Source: Gonapodya prolifera JEL478 (taxonomy: Eukaryota; Monoblepharomycota; Monoblepharidomycetes; Monoblepharidales; Gonapodyaceae). From it: a stretch of DNA of 64,000 nt. Below, piece by piece: positions 1-11,215 of this stretch. The stretch lies in NCBI GenBank assembly GCA_001574975.1, contig KQ965792.1, forward strand, positions 8,919-72,918. Direction: 5' to 3'. Under the pieces are notes generated by a model. That model did not search any database. It saw only the letters and a list, made by a program, of their open reading frames with translations, and was not told where the DNA came from. Numbering within the stretch: the first letter of the stretch is position 1; the number at the start of each line of letters is the position of its first letter. Both the position numbers and the translations under genes were made by a program.

Positions 1-599
1 GTGAAGTGCAGCCTCACTAGTGTGGGAGGGGGCATTGAGGATGGATCTCAAAGCCATTGTCTGTGTCTTTTGGTAGACACGCTGAAGCTGGGAGTCTGGC
101 TCTCNAAGCTCCATGCCATATTCAAGTATTGGGCGCACAAATGTCTTGTAAACATTTGCTGCTGCTGCTGGTGCCCATCCAGTCACATTCATTCCAACTG
201 CCCTCAACATGTGGACCACTTTTGCTGCTTTGTCACATCTCTCCCTGCATAGTGAAGCAAAGTCAATGCCATGTTTTGTGAAAGGGTACCCAAGGTATTT
301 CTCCTTGGCTACACTAGGAAGGTCCTGTCCATAGAGCTGCAAAGGGACTGGACGATCTGCAACTGCCTTTGCAAAGCAAAAGCACTTTGGTGGAGAGAAC
401 TCCATCCCAGACTTTTGTGACCAGGCATCACAGACCCCAAGCATTGCTGCTAGAGCCTCATGAGTTGCTGCTACCAATGCTGTGTCATCTGCAAAGAACA
501 AAGCCTGCAGAATTTTGCCATAGACCTTGGCCCCCCCTGGCACCAAGGCTCTTACCCTAACGACTAACTCCCGTAGTAACCCTACTACACCGGCAATTA
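1..599 (-). mobile_element. LINE (non-LTR retrotransposon) reverse-transcriptase fragment
   Basis: The minus strand is open from about 599 to the window edge and reads as the second half of a non-LTR reverse transcriptase. Visible landmarks in order are the catalytic FFADDT motif (near 490), AKEKYLGYPFTKHGID, and the post-RT stretch FVRPILEYGMEL followed by LQRVYQKTQTMALRSIL. The N-terminal RT motifs are absent because the frame closes at about 605, which fits the 5' truncation usual for LINE copies. The element continues past position 1, so its 3' end is not seen. One ambiguous base (position 105) falls in the frame. The remaining part has no stop, so this copy may be fairly young. Family assignment beyond LINE is not possible here. 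Confidence 0.88.
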
Positions 600-601
600 T
601 A

Positions 602-1037
602 TCTGCTCACTCAGTGGTTGAAAGTTAACAAAAGCATGCAGTATCGATAAACTTGTAAAACATTATGTGTCTGCTGAAGACCATATCTCTGCATAGCTTC
701 TGCGTCTTGCAATCAGCTGAATACTGAGAGTTACAGTCTGCTGACAAGTCCGTGAATAACTCAACATGTAGCAGTCCAATTAAAGCGAAAATTTGAGTGT
801 GTAATATCAATTGTAATATTTAACGAGTGGTGGCATTTAAATTTCGATATATGTATTTGTTCTGCGTCGCCGATCCCGTTTTCAAAATTACGCCAAGAGA
901 GATTACTGCTCACTGAGCAATTTAATTCAAAAAGCAACGCGTCGCCTCAATAAACATGTAATGGGGCGTGTGCCTGCTAAAAATCATGTCCCTGTATAGC
1001 TTCTGAACCTTGCAGTCAGCTAAAAACAGGGAAGGAA
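602..1037. repeat. Diverged direct repeat pair (602-735 and 906-1037)
   Basis: Two stretches of about 130 bp start with the same CTGCTCACT word and run in the same order through ATAAAC, TGTGYCTGCT, ATAGCTTCTG and GCARTCAGCT. They are about 304 bp apart and clearly diverged. They abut the broken end of the LINE fragment but are not part of its open frame. They could be the remains of a tandem duplication or of a short non-coding element. No coding capacity is evident. Confidence 0.55.
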
Positions 1038-2297
1038 GTTTGGCATAATGCTACACATCCAGGTGAGCTGCACGGGCCTGTAATCTGCAGGAACGTGTAT
1101 GTGTGATCAAATATACATAACAAGGTGTAATGTACATGGAGCTCACCTGCAGGAACGTGATGCCAAACTTAGGGCATGTCCTGCAGGTGTGCACATCTAA
1201 ACCCGCGGCCACAGTAGTGGCACAGCAGCTAATACCCAACACTCATACTACTCTATATATTCCACGTTAGTGGATGTCAGTGTGACACCACTGCACCCAA
1301 TCGCACCTTGAGAGCTTTGGGTGGTATTGGCCACATTGTTTTTCGCTTCTATCTGGAAGCCGGCTTTCACGTGAATGAGAAAGTTGAAGGCGCGGACTTC
1401 ATGACGTGGCAGGTGAAGAGGCCAGATGGCTCCCAGTGAAGATGCGGCCCAGAACAAAGTGAGGCTGCGGGGTGGTGCCATAGGAACTGATCGGTGTGAT
1501 GCCATTTTGGATGGAGCCGGGAAGCTTGCTGTAGATCCCCTGGCCGCTTGATTGCGGAAGATGATTTCATAAATGTTGGATTTAATGGAGAGGAATAGAG
1601 GCGAAATGTAATGGTGGAATGTTTGTGAATGTGTTAGAACATTTTAGAAATGAAAGGAAACTCATGGAACAATCTTGCGTAAGCAGTTTATAAACTATAT
1701 AAAGCCTAGAGATGTGCCCCCGACATCATATTGACCACTGCACATTGGAACTACGCTCTGGCCCCCGACCCTCCGTCTACACGAAATGAAACATACAAGC
1801 AAATCACTGTATGGTCTCTTCCAGCGGCAGAGCTCGCCGCCCCGACCCTGCCATGAGACCCATCTCCCCTCAGGGGAACTCTTGCCAACTGACTAGCCAC
1901 GGTACTACCCAGGAGGAAGACACCTCCGCCCCCCTGAAACACCACTCACGTATTGTACCGCTTCTTCTCAACTCCCCAAGCCAGTACATGCTGCTCACGT
2001 TGCACGTACCATTCCCGTCGTGGATTGGAAGCCCCACACGAGAAGGTTCATCCATAGGCGGATCAGCAGCACGTCAAACACCGTCCCAACCCATCTTTGT
2101 GCCACAGTTGTTTTGCAGAGGAATCTTTTGGTGTGATGTGATTGAGAGTGGCGCCACAATCGGACGCGCAATATATTAGCCCGATATATTCTCCCATATA
2201 CCAACACCTCCCTATGCCTCTGCTATGGACATGCGTTGAACTCTTCGGTCGATTCTTCTCGCTGCCGCATTGAAAGTAATCCCTCAAAAACATCCGC
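1038..2297. other. Intergenic stretch with no supported gene
   Basis: Only short frames occur on either strand. A minus-strand segment at 1390-1560 reads GITPISSYGTTPQPHF and looks protein-like, but it is cut by stops and by a frame change, so it may be a relic exon of an unrecognised gene. AT-rich words GCAATATATTAGCCC and CGATATATTC lie at about 2168-2193, roughly 100 bp upstream of the kinase start, and may serve as its core promoter. Confidence 0.4.
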
Positions 2298-5200
2298 ATG
2301 GGGGCCTGCTTTTCCAAGTCCGACGAGAAGCCCGCCCAAGCAGTCGCTCTTCCCATCAGGGCAGACATCTCGGCTGCTTCATCCTCCGTTGCTCCCGACA
2401 TCCTTCGCTACTATGAAATCTTCAAAAGAGCAGAGTTCCGAGCAAAAGTTGCCGCGAAACTGCCTTACCTGTGGGAGATCGACAAGGCGGACCTCACATT
2501 CGAATCCACAAAGATCGGGCAGGGTGGATTCGCCACGGTCATCAAGGGCGCTTGGCTTGAGCATATACCAGTTGCAGTCAAGATCGTGAACTTCAACCAC
2601 GACTATGATGAAAAGGTAACAATCGTTCTCGCTCTTTCAAGTCTCTCTGTCATTCAAGCTTTCGAATTTCAAACCCAGGCATTTGAACGCGAAGCTTCCC
2701 TCTGGTTTCGTTTCGCATCGCCGCACGTCCTCAACATGTACGGCATTGTAAAGTTTGATAGCGAACTGGCCTTTGTGTGTCCCATGCTGGAGAACGGAAG
2801 CGCAGATAAGTACCTGGATACCTTTCACGATGTGCAACAGCGTCGAGAAAAGGCGTTGGAACTCGTGAGTTTCTGGCCAAATTGATCAATCTCTCTTCAC
2901 AATGAGCTGATGAAAGTGCACTGCAGCTTTTGGATTTTGCTCGAGGTATCAAATACTTACACGACCATGGCGTGAGCCACGCTGACATCAAGCCACCAAA
3001 CCTCCTCGTGGATAAGAACGGCCAAGGCGTTGTCGCGGACTTTGGAGTGTGTAAGGTTCACGGTGTCCCTGGGCCTGGCGTTTCTGCTCAGGAGAGCGGT
3101 GATCCTGATGATCCCTTGGCTGACGTCGACGAAAAGCAGACTGGGTCTCGCGCAGGCACCGCTCGTTACATGTCGCCAGAGCGGCTTCGCGGGAAAGGCA
3201 CAACAGAGAAGGATGATGTCTGGGCATTTGCGCTGAACATTTTTGAGGTATGTGGAACATGTTCGTTGAGGCTCTGGTCGTGGTGAAGTAATGTTGCACC
3301 CGCCGGGATGCCTGCCCCTGAAAGCTCTGGACAGGCACAAATGCTTTTGACAAGCTCGCCAAAGAGCAGAGAACCTCCAAGAAGATGCTCTTGCTGGAGC
3401 TTATCAGCTCAGAAGAGTACCAATTCCGCCCCAACTTGCCAAAGGACGCCAACATGCCTGACGAGTTGAAACAACTCATGGAGCAGTGCTGGAACCAGCA
3501 TCCAGACCAACGCCCCACCTTTGCCGAGATTGTTCAGAAACTGGAGAGCATTTGGTGGGTGCGTTTGTGTTGCTCGATCTTGGTTTACTGGCTCTCGAAC
3601 AAGTGAACCCCTGTTGGCTGTCACTACAGTCCACCACGACCCGCAACTCAGGAAACCATCGGGCTGGGCAAGGAATTCAGCGACCAACCACTTTTCCTCC
3701 GCGCCTCAATCTGCTGCCACGAGCAAAATTTTTCAAAGGCCTTCCAACTGTACAAGCGTGCAGCCGAGGCAGGTTATGCTCCGGCCCAGGTTGAGCTTGC
3801 GTTCTTCTACGCCCACGGGATTGGTGTTCCCTCCAAGGATCTGGAACAGGCCGTGCGTTGGTACCTCAAGGCCGCCAAACAGGGCAACAATCGGGCACAG
3901 TTTAAACTTGGGCTGCATCTTTATTATGGGGAAGGGCTGATGCGGCAAGATCCTGTCGCTGGGGAAAAGTGGCTGAGAAAGGCAGCCGAACAGGGCGTCA
4001 AGGAGGCACAGGTCCTTCTTGGTGGGATCTACCATCTTGGGCAGTTTGTAGAAAAGGACAATGCCGAGGCTGCGATGTGGTGGAGAAAGGCCGCTGAACA
4101 GGGCGTCGCAGATGCCCAGTACCTGCTTGCGTTCTGCTTACATAACGGGACCGGTTTGGAAAAAGACGAACAAGAGGCTGTGGTGTGGTGGAGAAAGGCT
4201 GCTGAACAGGGCAACAACGAAGCACAATTTTCTCTTGGTGTACACTACGCAGAGAAGTTGGGTGCAGAGACATATGAGCAAGAGGCTGCACTGTGGTGGC
4301 AAAAGGCTGCGAAAAAGGGCAACGCAAAAGCACAGTTCAACCTTGGTGTGTTATACCATGATGGGAGAGGTGGTGTGGACGCAAATAAACAGGAGGCAAT
4401 GCTGTGGTGGAGAAAAGCTGCTGATCAGGGCATGGCAGAAGCGCAGTTTCAGCTTGGAAATTGCTACAGAATTGACGGAGGTAACATACAGTTCATTGAC
4501 ACAGCTGGTGTGATTTGGTGGCAAAAAGCCGCTGTACAGGGTCATGCAGAAGCGCAGTACGAGCTTGCTGTCTGCCTTCTGGGTGGTATTGGAATGGACA
4601 TGAACAAAACTGCGGCTGTAAGGTGGTTTCAAAAGGCTGCTAACCAGGGTGTCATGAAAGCGCAATTAGAACTCGCTGGATGCTACGCCAACGGTGTGGG
4701 TGTGAGAGAGGACGAGAGAGTGGCTGTTATGTGGTGGAGAAAGGCAGCGGAACAGGGAAGCGCGACTGCGCAGCGAATGCTGGGTGCATGCTATGCTGAA
4801 GGGCATGGTGTGAGAATTGACTTGCAAGAGGCTGCAATGTGGTATAAAAAGGCCGCAGAGCAGGGCATTGCGAGAGCACAGTACATCTTCGGCAACTATT
4901 GTTTTCAGGGGACGGGCGTGGACAAAAACAACCAAGAGGCCTTGAATTGGTGGAGAAAAGCTGCCAACCAGGACAATGCAGAAGCTCAGCACAACATTGG
5001 AGTCTACTACAGTCAGGGTCTAGGTGGGACAGAGGACGTAAATGAGGCTGTCCTCTGGTGGAGAAAAGCCGCAGAGAATGGTAACGCGACCTCACAGTAT
5101 CAGCTCGGTATGTGCTACTCTGCTGGACGGGGGGTGGCGGAAAGCGATGAAGAGGCCGCTGTGTGGTGGAAGAAGGCCGCAAGTCAGGGGCATGCGGATG

Positions 5201-5343
5201 CAGAGTATTTGCTCGGCTGCAGCTATCTTCGTGGGACGGGTGTGGACGAAAATCCTCAAGAGGGTGTGAGTTGGTTGCGCAAGGCGGCAAAACAGGGCCA
5301 AGCAGAAGCGGTCTCCCTTTTATCCAGCCTGGAGGAAGAATGA
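2298..5343 (+). CDS. TKL-like protein kinase fused to a Sel1-repeat domain
   Basis: Five exons close in phase: 2298-2615, 2679-2864, 2927-3247, 3325-3554 and 3630-5343, giving 922 residues. The start reads MGACFSKS, a good N-myristoylation signal (Gly2, Ser6) with Cys4 available for palmitoylation, so membrane anchoring is likely. The kinase domain spans about residues 70-345. Its glycine loop is IGQGGFATV (73-81) and the ATP-binding Lys is K95 in PVAVK. The catalytic loop is HADIKPPN (D188), where Ala replaces the Arg of HRD. DFG (D206), GTARYMSPE and the C-lobe CWNQHPDQRPTF are also present. From about residue 390 to the end run some 15 Sel1 units of about 36 residues with the hallmark WRKAAEQG. 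All key catalytic Asp and Lys residues are kept, so activity is expected. Sel1 arrays are scaffolds; targets are unknown. The first intron (63 nt) is a multiple of three and reads through. Confidence 0.93.
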
Positions 5344-5599
5344 TCGTATAGCGTATCGATTTTATCATATTTCATGTTTTGTCTTTAATGTCATGTTTGC
5401 CATGTACAAAGCTGCTTGTCGAACCAAGGAGGCAGGAAGTACAGAGGGGAAAAGAGAGGATGGAAGAGGGGAAGGGTGGAAAAAGTATAGGTGGGATGAA
5501 CGATGCCTTGGGAACATTCATTATCGCATTTGCTGCCCAAGCGAGGTTGCAAAGACCCAAACAAGACTTCTACTATAAACCCTCCGCGCTCCTTCACGC
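5344..5599. other. Spacer after the kinase gene
   Basis: This spacer is AG-rich around 5440-5490. It presumably holds the kinase gene 3' untranslated region. No clear gene or strong polyadenylation word was identified. Confidence 0.3.
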
Positions 5600-5997
5600 A
5601 AACGCGCGTTCAATCTGAGCGCGCTTCCAATCGAGCTCATTTCCTCCCTCGCTACGTTCCTCCCCCACCGATTGGGTCTTCCAACTGAGGCACTCAACCG
5701 ATGACTTTTCTCCATTCTAGCGTCTCCTGGGAGCATCGCCAGATGCGCAGTGCGACACTACAAATGCCGCACGCGAGCGTTCGTGATCGAGGCCTCAATC
5801 GGCGCCTTGGGAGTTGTCAACGTGTTGCTCTCACCCGAATGCGTCAATAATGGGCCTCCCTGGGCGGCCATCGGGGGAATCAGAACGCTACGAGCCACGT
5901 GGCCACTTCAAGGGGCGGTGATGAGCGGGAGTGTAGCGATGGTTGAGCTGATGTTGGCCAACAATGCCAAAATTGACATTGGGGACGGTGCGCCGCT
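5600..5997 (+). pseudogene. F-box/ankyrin gene fragment, truncated
   Basis: The plus strand reads LSALPIELISSLATFLPHR (about 5607-5665), an F-box-like start, then LGLPTEALNR. After what may be a very short intron or a damaged patch it continues ASPGSIARCAVRHYKCRTRA and ankyrin-like text (VNVLLSPECVNN, MVELMLANNAKIDIGDGAP). The layout, F-box-like LPxELIS then a basic RRF/RHYK patch then ankyrin units, matches the intact gene at 52289-53677 (LPPELISRIGHF, RAMRRFATFERAL), so the two are probably paralogues. Homology stops near 5995, where the next fragment begins on the other strand. Only the first two or so ankyrin units remain, so it is a broken gene. Confidence 0.6.
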
Positions 5998-6717
5998 CGT
6001 GACGATAAATGCATCAAACTTGGTCACGAGCAGACTGCCTGCCTGGTGAGTCGCGCCCCCGATGGTCCAATCCGATCGAAGTTCAAAGAGGATATACTGT
6101 CGATGGGCGTTGACCTCTGCATCATCTGGCTTAGCGAGCTTGACTAGGGCACCGTTTTGGTCACGGTAGTCAGTCTCATTCGTCCAGAAAGTCACTCCAC
6201 GCTGGACAAAGTCGCGCTCGAAGCCGGGCTTGAGGTCAGAGAAAACGGCAACTGAGACATCACCCTGTTCCCCGGCGTAAACGGTTTCAGCAGACGAAAG
6301 AGGGGTGCCACGACGCCACAGCTTGATCACTCGTGGGTAGCCAGAGTCGGTGAGACTCGAGGATTCTTCGCCAGGGAAGACAGTTCCAACGAAGAGCGAG
6401 TCTCCGCCGGGTCGCCAATATAAGCGGCTTTTTGCCTCAGGCAAAGTAAAGCCGTCCTCTTTAGGGGTAATGAAGCGCTTCCGAATGACGTCGAATTTCC
6501 GGAGGACATTCGCGTCAGCACCGCCTCGGCTGAGATACACAAGGGCACGTTCATTGGCTGGGTCCAGAAAATGTGCTCCTGCCCACACCCAATTCTCGCC
6601 CTCGTTGCGGCCCAATTGGTCCAGGTCGAGGACTATGTCCCAGTTTGGCGCTTCCTTGCGGTACTCGTCGAGTGTGGTACGGCGCCACAATCCTCGCGGG
6701 TTTGTCGCATCCTTCAT
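5908..6717 (-). pseudogene. S9 (prolyl oligopeptidase family) peptidase fragment
   Basis: This 269-codon open frame matches the beta-propeller part of bacterial/fungal S9A-type peptidases. It begins MKDATNPRGLWRRTTLDEYR and continues NWVWAGAHFL, RALVYLSRGGADANVLRKFD, SRLYWRPGGDSLFVGT, SGYPRVIKLWRRG and QYILFELRSDW. Homology ends at LLVTKFDAFI (about 6005). The last 30 codons are unrelated and lie antisense to the neighbouring ankyrin relic. The N-terminal part of the propeller and the whole alpha/beta-hydrolase catalytic domain (Ser-Asp-His) are missing, so no peptidase activity is possible. The frame itself is undamaged, which suggests a recent rearrangement or continued expression of a truncated protein. 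Confidence 0.75.
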
Positions 6718-8513
6718 AGATTATAGTACAACTCGTTTTTGGAGGTTGCGTGTTTGGCAATGGCGGGGATTTTATCCTTGGAGTCTATGAAACAAAGTGT
6801 GCTCAATTCAAACATTCAATGATCTCGAGACAGAACGTCTGTCCACTGATTTATCAAAGCCAGCAAATCGTTCGAGTTCTTCCCGAATTTGAAGTATGGA
6901 GGCCTCCCGCGCGAGAGATTTCGTCAGACTGATGGTTGGCGAGACGATTTGGAGTGGTGGCGGCTCTTATCGGGCGAGAGACGTTGAAATCGAACCACAT
7001 AGTTGGAAGAATAAAATGAAGGTGAGCCATCTCACAGATACGGGTCAGCAAAAGCTTTGATGATGTACCCACGAGTTGTCTCTCTAAAAATGACCAGGTT
7101 CCGTCGTGCTTTTCCTTGTGGAATCACCGTTTGGGGGTTTCACAGATTGTGCGGCTGCACAGCAAGCCAAAGGCGTCCAAAGCATCGCGCCCCAATGCCA
7201 CCGCGTTACTTGCGAATCCAACGAATCCAATGTGTTCCAGGACAGGCATGAGATTGTGACCAAGAAACCACCGGGATAGTCCCATAATGGTCTTGTGTCC
7301 GGGGTCGGGTGACCCACAATCTGGAAGTTCACATTTCCTCGGAAAACGAAGACGTAAAATGATGAAAACTCACCATTTTTGTTGCTCGCACCCCTGGTAT
7401 CTGACCGACTTTTGCGTGCAAGTCTTTACTGTGGGGTACCGTCGACGTTTAATCACCAGCAGAGGGCATAAAATCTCATCGTCATCACTGATTTGAGCTC
7501 TTTCTACCCAGCGCGGGTCCGTTTGTCGTTTATGAGCGCTGTGGCTCTTCACGTCGTGAAGTTTTCCAAACGGGAGGAGATAAATCAAAATCAAAAGTTG
7601 ACGTACATGTGGATCACACTGTAAGTTTGTGAACTGTCATCGCCGGAGGCCCCCACCTCTTTTTCCCTTTCTGCATCGCTCTACGAATGCTGGCGGTGAT
7701 GGCGGAGACGGACCTACCTCGCCCAGTCAACGGGACGGCTCACCCGTCTCACAGGAGCTGACGGGGCATCAAATGGATTCCCTGCTGTTCATTACTATCA
7801 GCTGTCAAAGGATGTACACGTGTCATTGTCACAGAGAATTTCCACGTCAGTGGAAAGCGATGTAGGTGTAGCGCATCATGATCGCTCGCATTTGAGACGT
7901 GAATAAAGGTAGTTGAAAGTGGGGAGAGCTGACGGGAGCGTGAGTGGCAACAGGAAATCGCTCTCTTCCAATAGGGCTTATAATTTCGCCGTGCAATGGC
8001 TGCGATAAGCTCCGAAAGGGAGTCCTGTCTGACAAAAGAGTACTCTGTCGTCAGGCTTCTCTCTTTTGGACCCTCAGCACTGCAGGATTCTGCACAGGGT
8101 CAGTCGTCCATTTCCACGGAACGCTGAACCAGAGGAGGAGCTGGAGGCAGGAGGAGTTGGACGCAGATAGGACAAAGCTATCCATTACAGACGCGGGTTT
8201 GGCAGTGTGGTCTTGATGCAAGTGCCGTGGCTGCGAGGGCACAGGTGGTCACGTGACCACGGGGTAGGGCCATACGCGATCCTCTGAGACCCGTGCGCGT
8301 CAATCGAGTTCTGACACTCTTGCGGTCGAGCGGAAAGTGCCGGATTTGCGCGTGGCTCGCTCCAAGAACATACGGGGATGGTAATAATGAGTATTCACAG
8401 ATGAGTGATGTACACATGTACCTTGTCAGGTAAACAGCCAGGGCGCAGGGGCGTGCGCAGGTTTGTTTTAAGCTTTATCAGGCCCGCATCATCGCAATTT
8501 TCCCTCGTCCGTC
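6718..8513. other. Gene-poor stretch
   Basis: Only short unconvincing frames are present on both strands, with no recognisable domain, tRNA or transposon signature. It may hold regulatory DNA for the flanking genes. Confidence 0.4.
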
Positions 8514-8521
8514 TATATAAG
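8514..8521 (+). promoter_or_regulatory. TATA box
   Basis: The word TATATAAG sits 20-60 bp upstream of the ATG codons at 8541 and 8571. This position is suitable for a core promoter of the candidate cysteine-rich protein gene. Confidence 0.4.
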
Positions 8522-8540
8522 TGCTGCCACATCGCGTCCC

Positions 8541-9234
8541 ATGGGTACCGCACTACAAGGGTCGGCAACGATGCACTCCAACGTCAAAGTGAAGCACGTC
8601 GCTGTGTTTGTTCTCGTCGATCGGACAGGTTTTCGCTCACACACCTGGTATGTTTGGGGCTATTCCCCGCGCTTTTCTTCTCCATCCAAGACATTCTGTT
8701 GACCCGTGCTTTCTTTTCCGCAACGATGCTGTTCCCTCACGTCTCTCACATGCACATCGGCATGCCGCACATTCATTTCCGACCCTCCGATCGCCACTCG
8801 CTCCTCCTGCTCAGAACTCGCCGACCGAGCCAATGACATATCGTGCAGCGTTCCCGGGAAAACGTGTTGCTGCTACAATTACGGAGCACGCGGGCTTGAC
8901 CAGAGGGCACTGACTTTCGCGTTATGCGACCGGTGCACGTTGGTCAAGGTTGACGGTGAGTCCCGTCCCGGTCTATGACTTCTGTGGCGGTTCGGCCACG
9001 CAACGGCGACGGTCCGATGCATGCCTCATGACGTATATCCCTTCGCCTGTCCCTGCCACCGCCACCACCCACCTCAACGGAATCACAGCAAAGCTTATCA
9101 TCTGTGGCACCAACTGTCGGGAGGGAAGCTGCCCCTCGCAAAACCGGGGAGTACAGCTGTGTGGCGGGAGCAATTGTCAAGGTCGTGTCTCTGCTCAGAC
9201 TGGCACAGGGATTTCTATGTGCCCACAAAAGTAA
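8541..9234 (+). CDS. Candidate small cysteine-rich, probably secreted protein
   Basis: A confident 3' pair of exons is seen. One ends at 8955 and reads CSVPGKTCCCYNYGARGLDQ and ALCDRCTLVKVD. A GTGAGT...CAG intron (8956-9088) joins it in phase to 9089-9234, reading KLIICGTNCREGSC and LCGGSNCQGR and ending GISMCPQK. The cysteine density (about 14 Cys in 90 residues, with CCC and CxxC spacing) resembles small secreted fungal proteins. The 5' end is unresolved. ATG codons at 8541 and 8571 follow a TATA box and encode a short hydrophobic VAVFVLV, but the simple GTATGT (8648) to CAG (8814) intron does not keep phase, so another splice pattern or a different start must be used. No family is recognised. 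Confidence 0.4.
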
Positions 9235-10504
9235 CAAATTTGGTGTAGTCGACCACTCGTGAAGAAATAAAGATGATCCCTCTGTTTTCACATGGGGACA
9301 ACCTTGGCAAGAATAGATGCCCAGGTGACTATCGATGTATCAACACAATTCGCCGGTCGGTACACTTGAACCATCTCAAAATGCAAGCATCTCTCTGCCC
9401 CAGCAACGGAGCCGGTTGTGAGTTGTCCAAGTTTCCGGGATCTTCTCCGGGCGGGGAAGTACGCGCAGCGCGCCAACACTCTTCATATCGTGGGAGCTAG
9501 GGCAAAATTGAGTTTACCGAACACTGTTAGCATTGGCGAGACCAGTTTGGATAGAAGACAAAATGGCACGAAGGTCAGCAGGGTTGCACCAATAATCTTC
9601 GCATTTTTTGCGGTGCAGTTCTCTTCAAAACTACCACAAACTGACGGCGATGGGAACAGAATCGGTCATGCCCCATCACGCCACCTCTTCTCCAACGCCA
9701 GACGCTGTGAACTGGCATACCGGGCTTCCCGCGTTGCAATCGGTACCCCCCAGGATACAAGCGAAGAGGGCAGAAACCCGGCCTGCGCACTCCGGCGCCG
9801 GACTCACACACTGTGCCCTACGTAAAGCTCGTCGGGAGTAAACGGCACCTGTTGGTTGACCGCGTCCGCGTGGACCCGGGGAGAGGGGGACTCACTGAAG
9901 GCCCCGTGTGACGTCCCGTGGGCGGTCGGCGTTGTGGTGTTCGAGATGTTCGCGGAGTCGGCGCCAAGATTGAAGCAACGGAGACGGGATGTGTGCTGAG
10001 CATCCGTGGGCTCGTTGCTCCTTTGTTGTACCCGGCTCCCAAGCACAGGAAAGGTGTCCTTGGATCATGGATCATGGAGATGAAGCAGAGGCAGAGCAGG
10101 GCGGTGCAGCAAGCAGGGAGGACACCGGACGGGGAATGGAGCCAATGAAAAATTGTTTGCTCACATCTCTTTTGAAGCAACACGCACCACGCGACACGCA
10201 ACACCATAGACAATGAAATTCGCTCGTACTGCTGTGCCGCAAGGCAAGGTTCGAGACTTGGGGGAAAGGGTACAGCAGTCGGCAGTCGGCAGTCGGCAGC
10301 TACCGTCAAGGGACATTGGAGACTGGGCGATGCAGATGTTCATCGACGTGTGAGCTGTGAAAGTCGACAAGCTCTGGCGGGAGTCGGGACGAAGCAAGGG
10401 ACTGACAGCTGTGGAAGACGATTGTCGAGTGGAGCGTGGAGCGTGGGGACCCGTCGTGATTGGTTGCGGACGGCGGACTGGCCGGCCAACTGCGACGTAC
10501 GAGT
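9235..10504. other. Stretch with only a weak minus-strand exon candidate
   Basis: The minus strand at 9804-10046 is open and reads protein-like text (NLGADSANISNTTTPTAHG, VNQQVPFTPDELYVGHSV) ending at a stop. No supported start, partner exon or domain was found. A short GCAGTCG tandem (about four copies) lies near 10273-10300. Nothing else was recognised. Confidence 0.3.
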
Positions 10505-10975
10505 CACTGCGGCGCCAGACATGGCGGCTGGCGTTATGTCGCCGTCTGGCGTCTTTGGCAGAAAAAGAAATGAATGTCAACTGCGACATGCGACGTGCGA
10601 CATGCCAGAGTTTGCCACTCGCTTGATGTCATTACCGCCGCCTGGCGTCATTTGGCAAGAAAAGAAAGAAATGAATCTCAAGTGCGACATGACATATGTT
10701 GCGGCTCATCGCGTTTTATGTCGCCGACACGCCGACACACCGACTCGCCGACTCGCCGACGATACGCCGACTCTGAACTCTCGTAAAGAGAATGAATCTC
10801 GACTGACTCGCGTATGTGGCCGACTTTTCGCGAGGGAGAAAAACGAGTCTCGCCTGTGACTGGTGAGTGGTGACACATGCAAGACTTGACGACTCGCTTC
10901 GTGTCGCCGTCTACATACGTCTGGCATCTTTCGCGAAGAGAAGAGCATGAATGCGAAACTGACGTGACTCGATCA
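10505..10975. repeat. Degenerate tandem repeat, about 100-bp unit
   Basis: About four diverged copies share the ordered words ATGTCGCCGYCTGGCGTC, TTTGGCARAAAAAGAAATGAAT, CTCAAGTGCGACATG and GACTCGCTTG. Between copies two and three lies a short minisatellite at about 10722-10772 built on CGCCGACTCG/CGCCGACAC. The stretch has no long open frame on either strand. It most likely arose by local duplication. Confidence 0.6.
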
Positions 10976-11215
10976 TCGTCTTTTTCTCTTTCTCCAATTC
11001 GTGCTTACTGAAAAGCCGATGAAAGCAAAAGTAATGTTAAGTAAAATAATGCAAGAGAAAGAGCAGAGTACATATGTTGATTCCTGCTTCTTTCAGTCAG
11101 TTCAACGAGTGTTTCTCGTTCCCCTTCACTTTTCTGCCTGACATCATGAAGTTGAATAATATATTGTGAAACATAGAAAGATACGAAGACGGGCGTATCA
11201 GAATTACCGTGTGGG

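Noticed and set aside
1811-2179. Plus-strand frame upstream of the kinase
   Set aside because: No domain, no second exon and a position in the kinase promoter; likely chance.
4727-5368. Long minus-strand frame antisense to the Sel1 repeats
   Set aside because: It mirrors the repeated Sel1 codons; the plus-strand frame is continuous with the kinase exons.
9575-9811. Small frames on both strands at 9.4-9.8 kb
   Set aside because: They overlap each other on both strands, with no start context and no recognisable family.
10722-10772. CRISPR-like array
   Set aside because: Units are short, degenerate and contiguous without spacers; this is a minisatellite in a eukaryotic genome.
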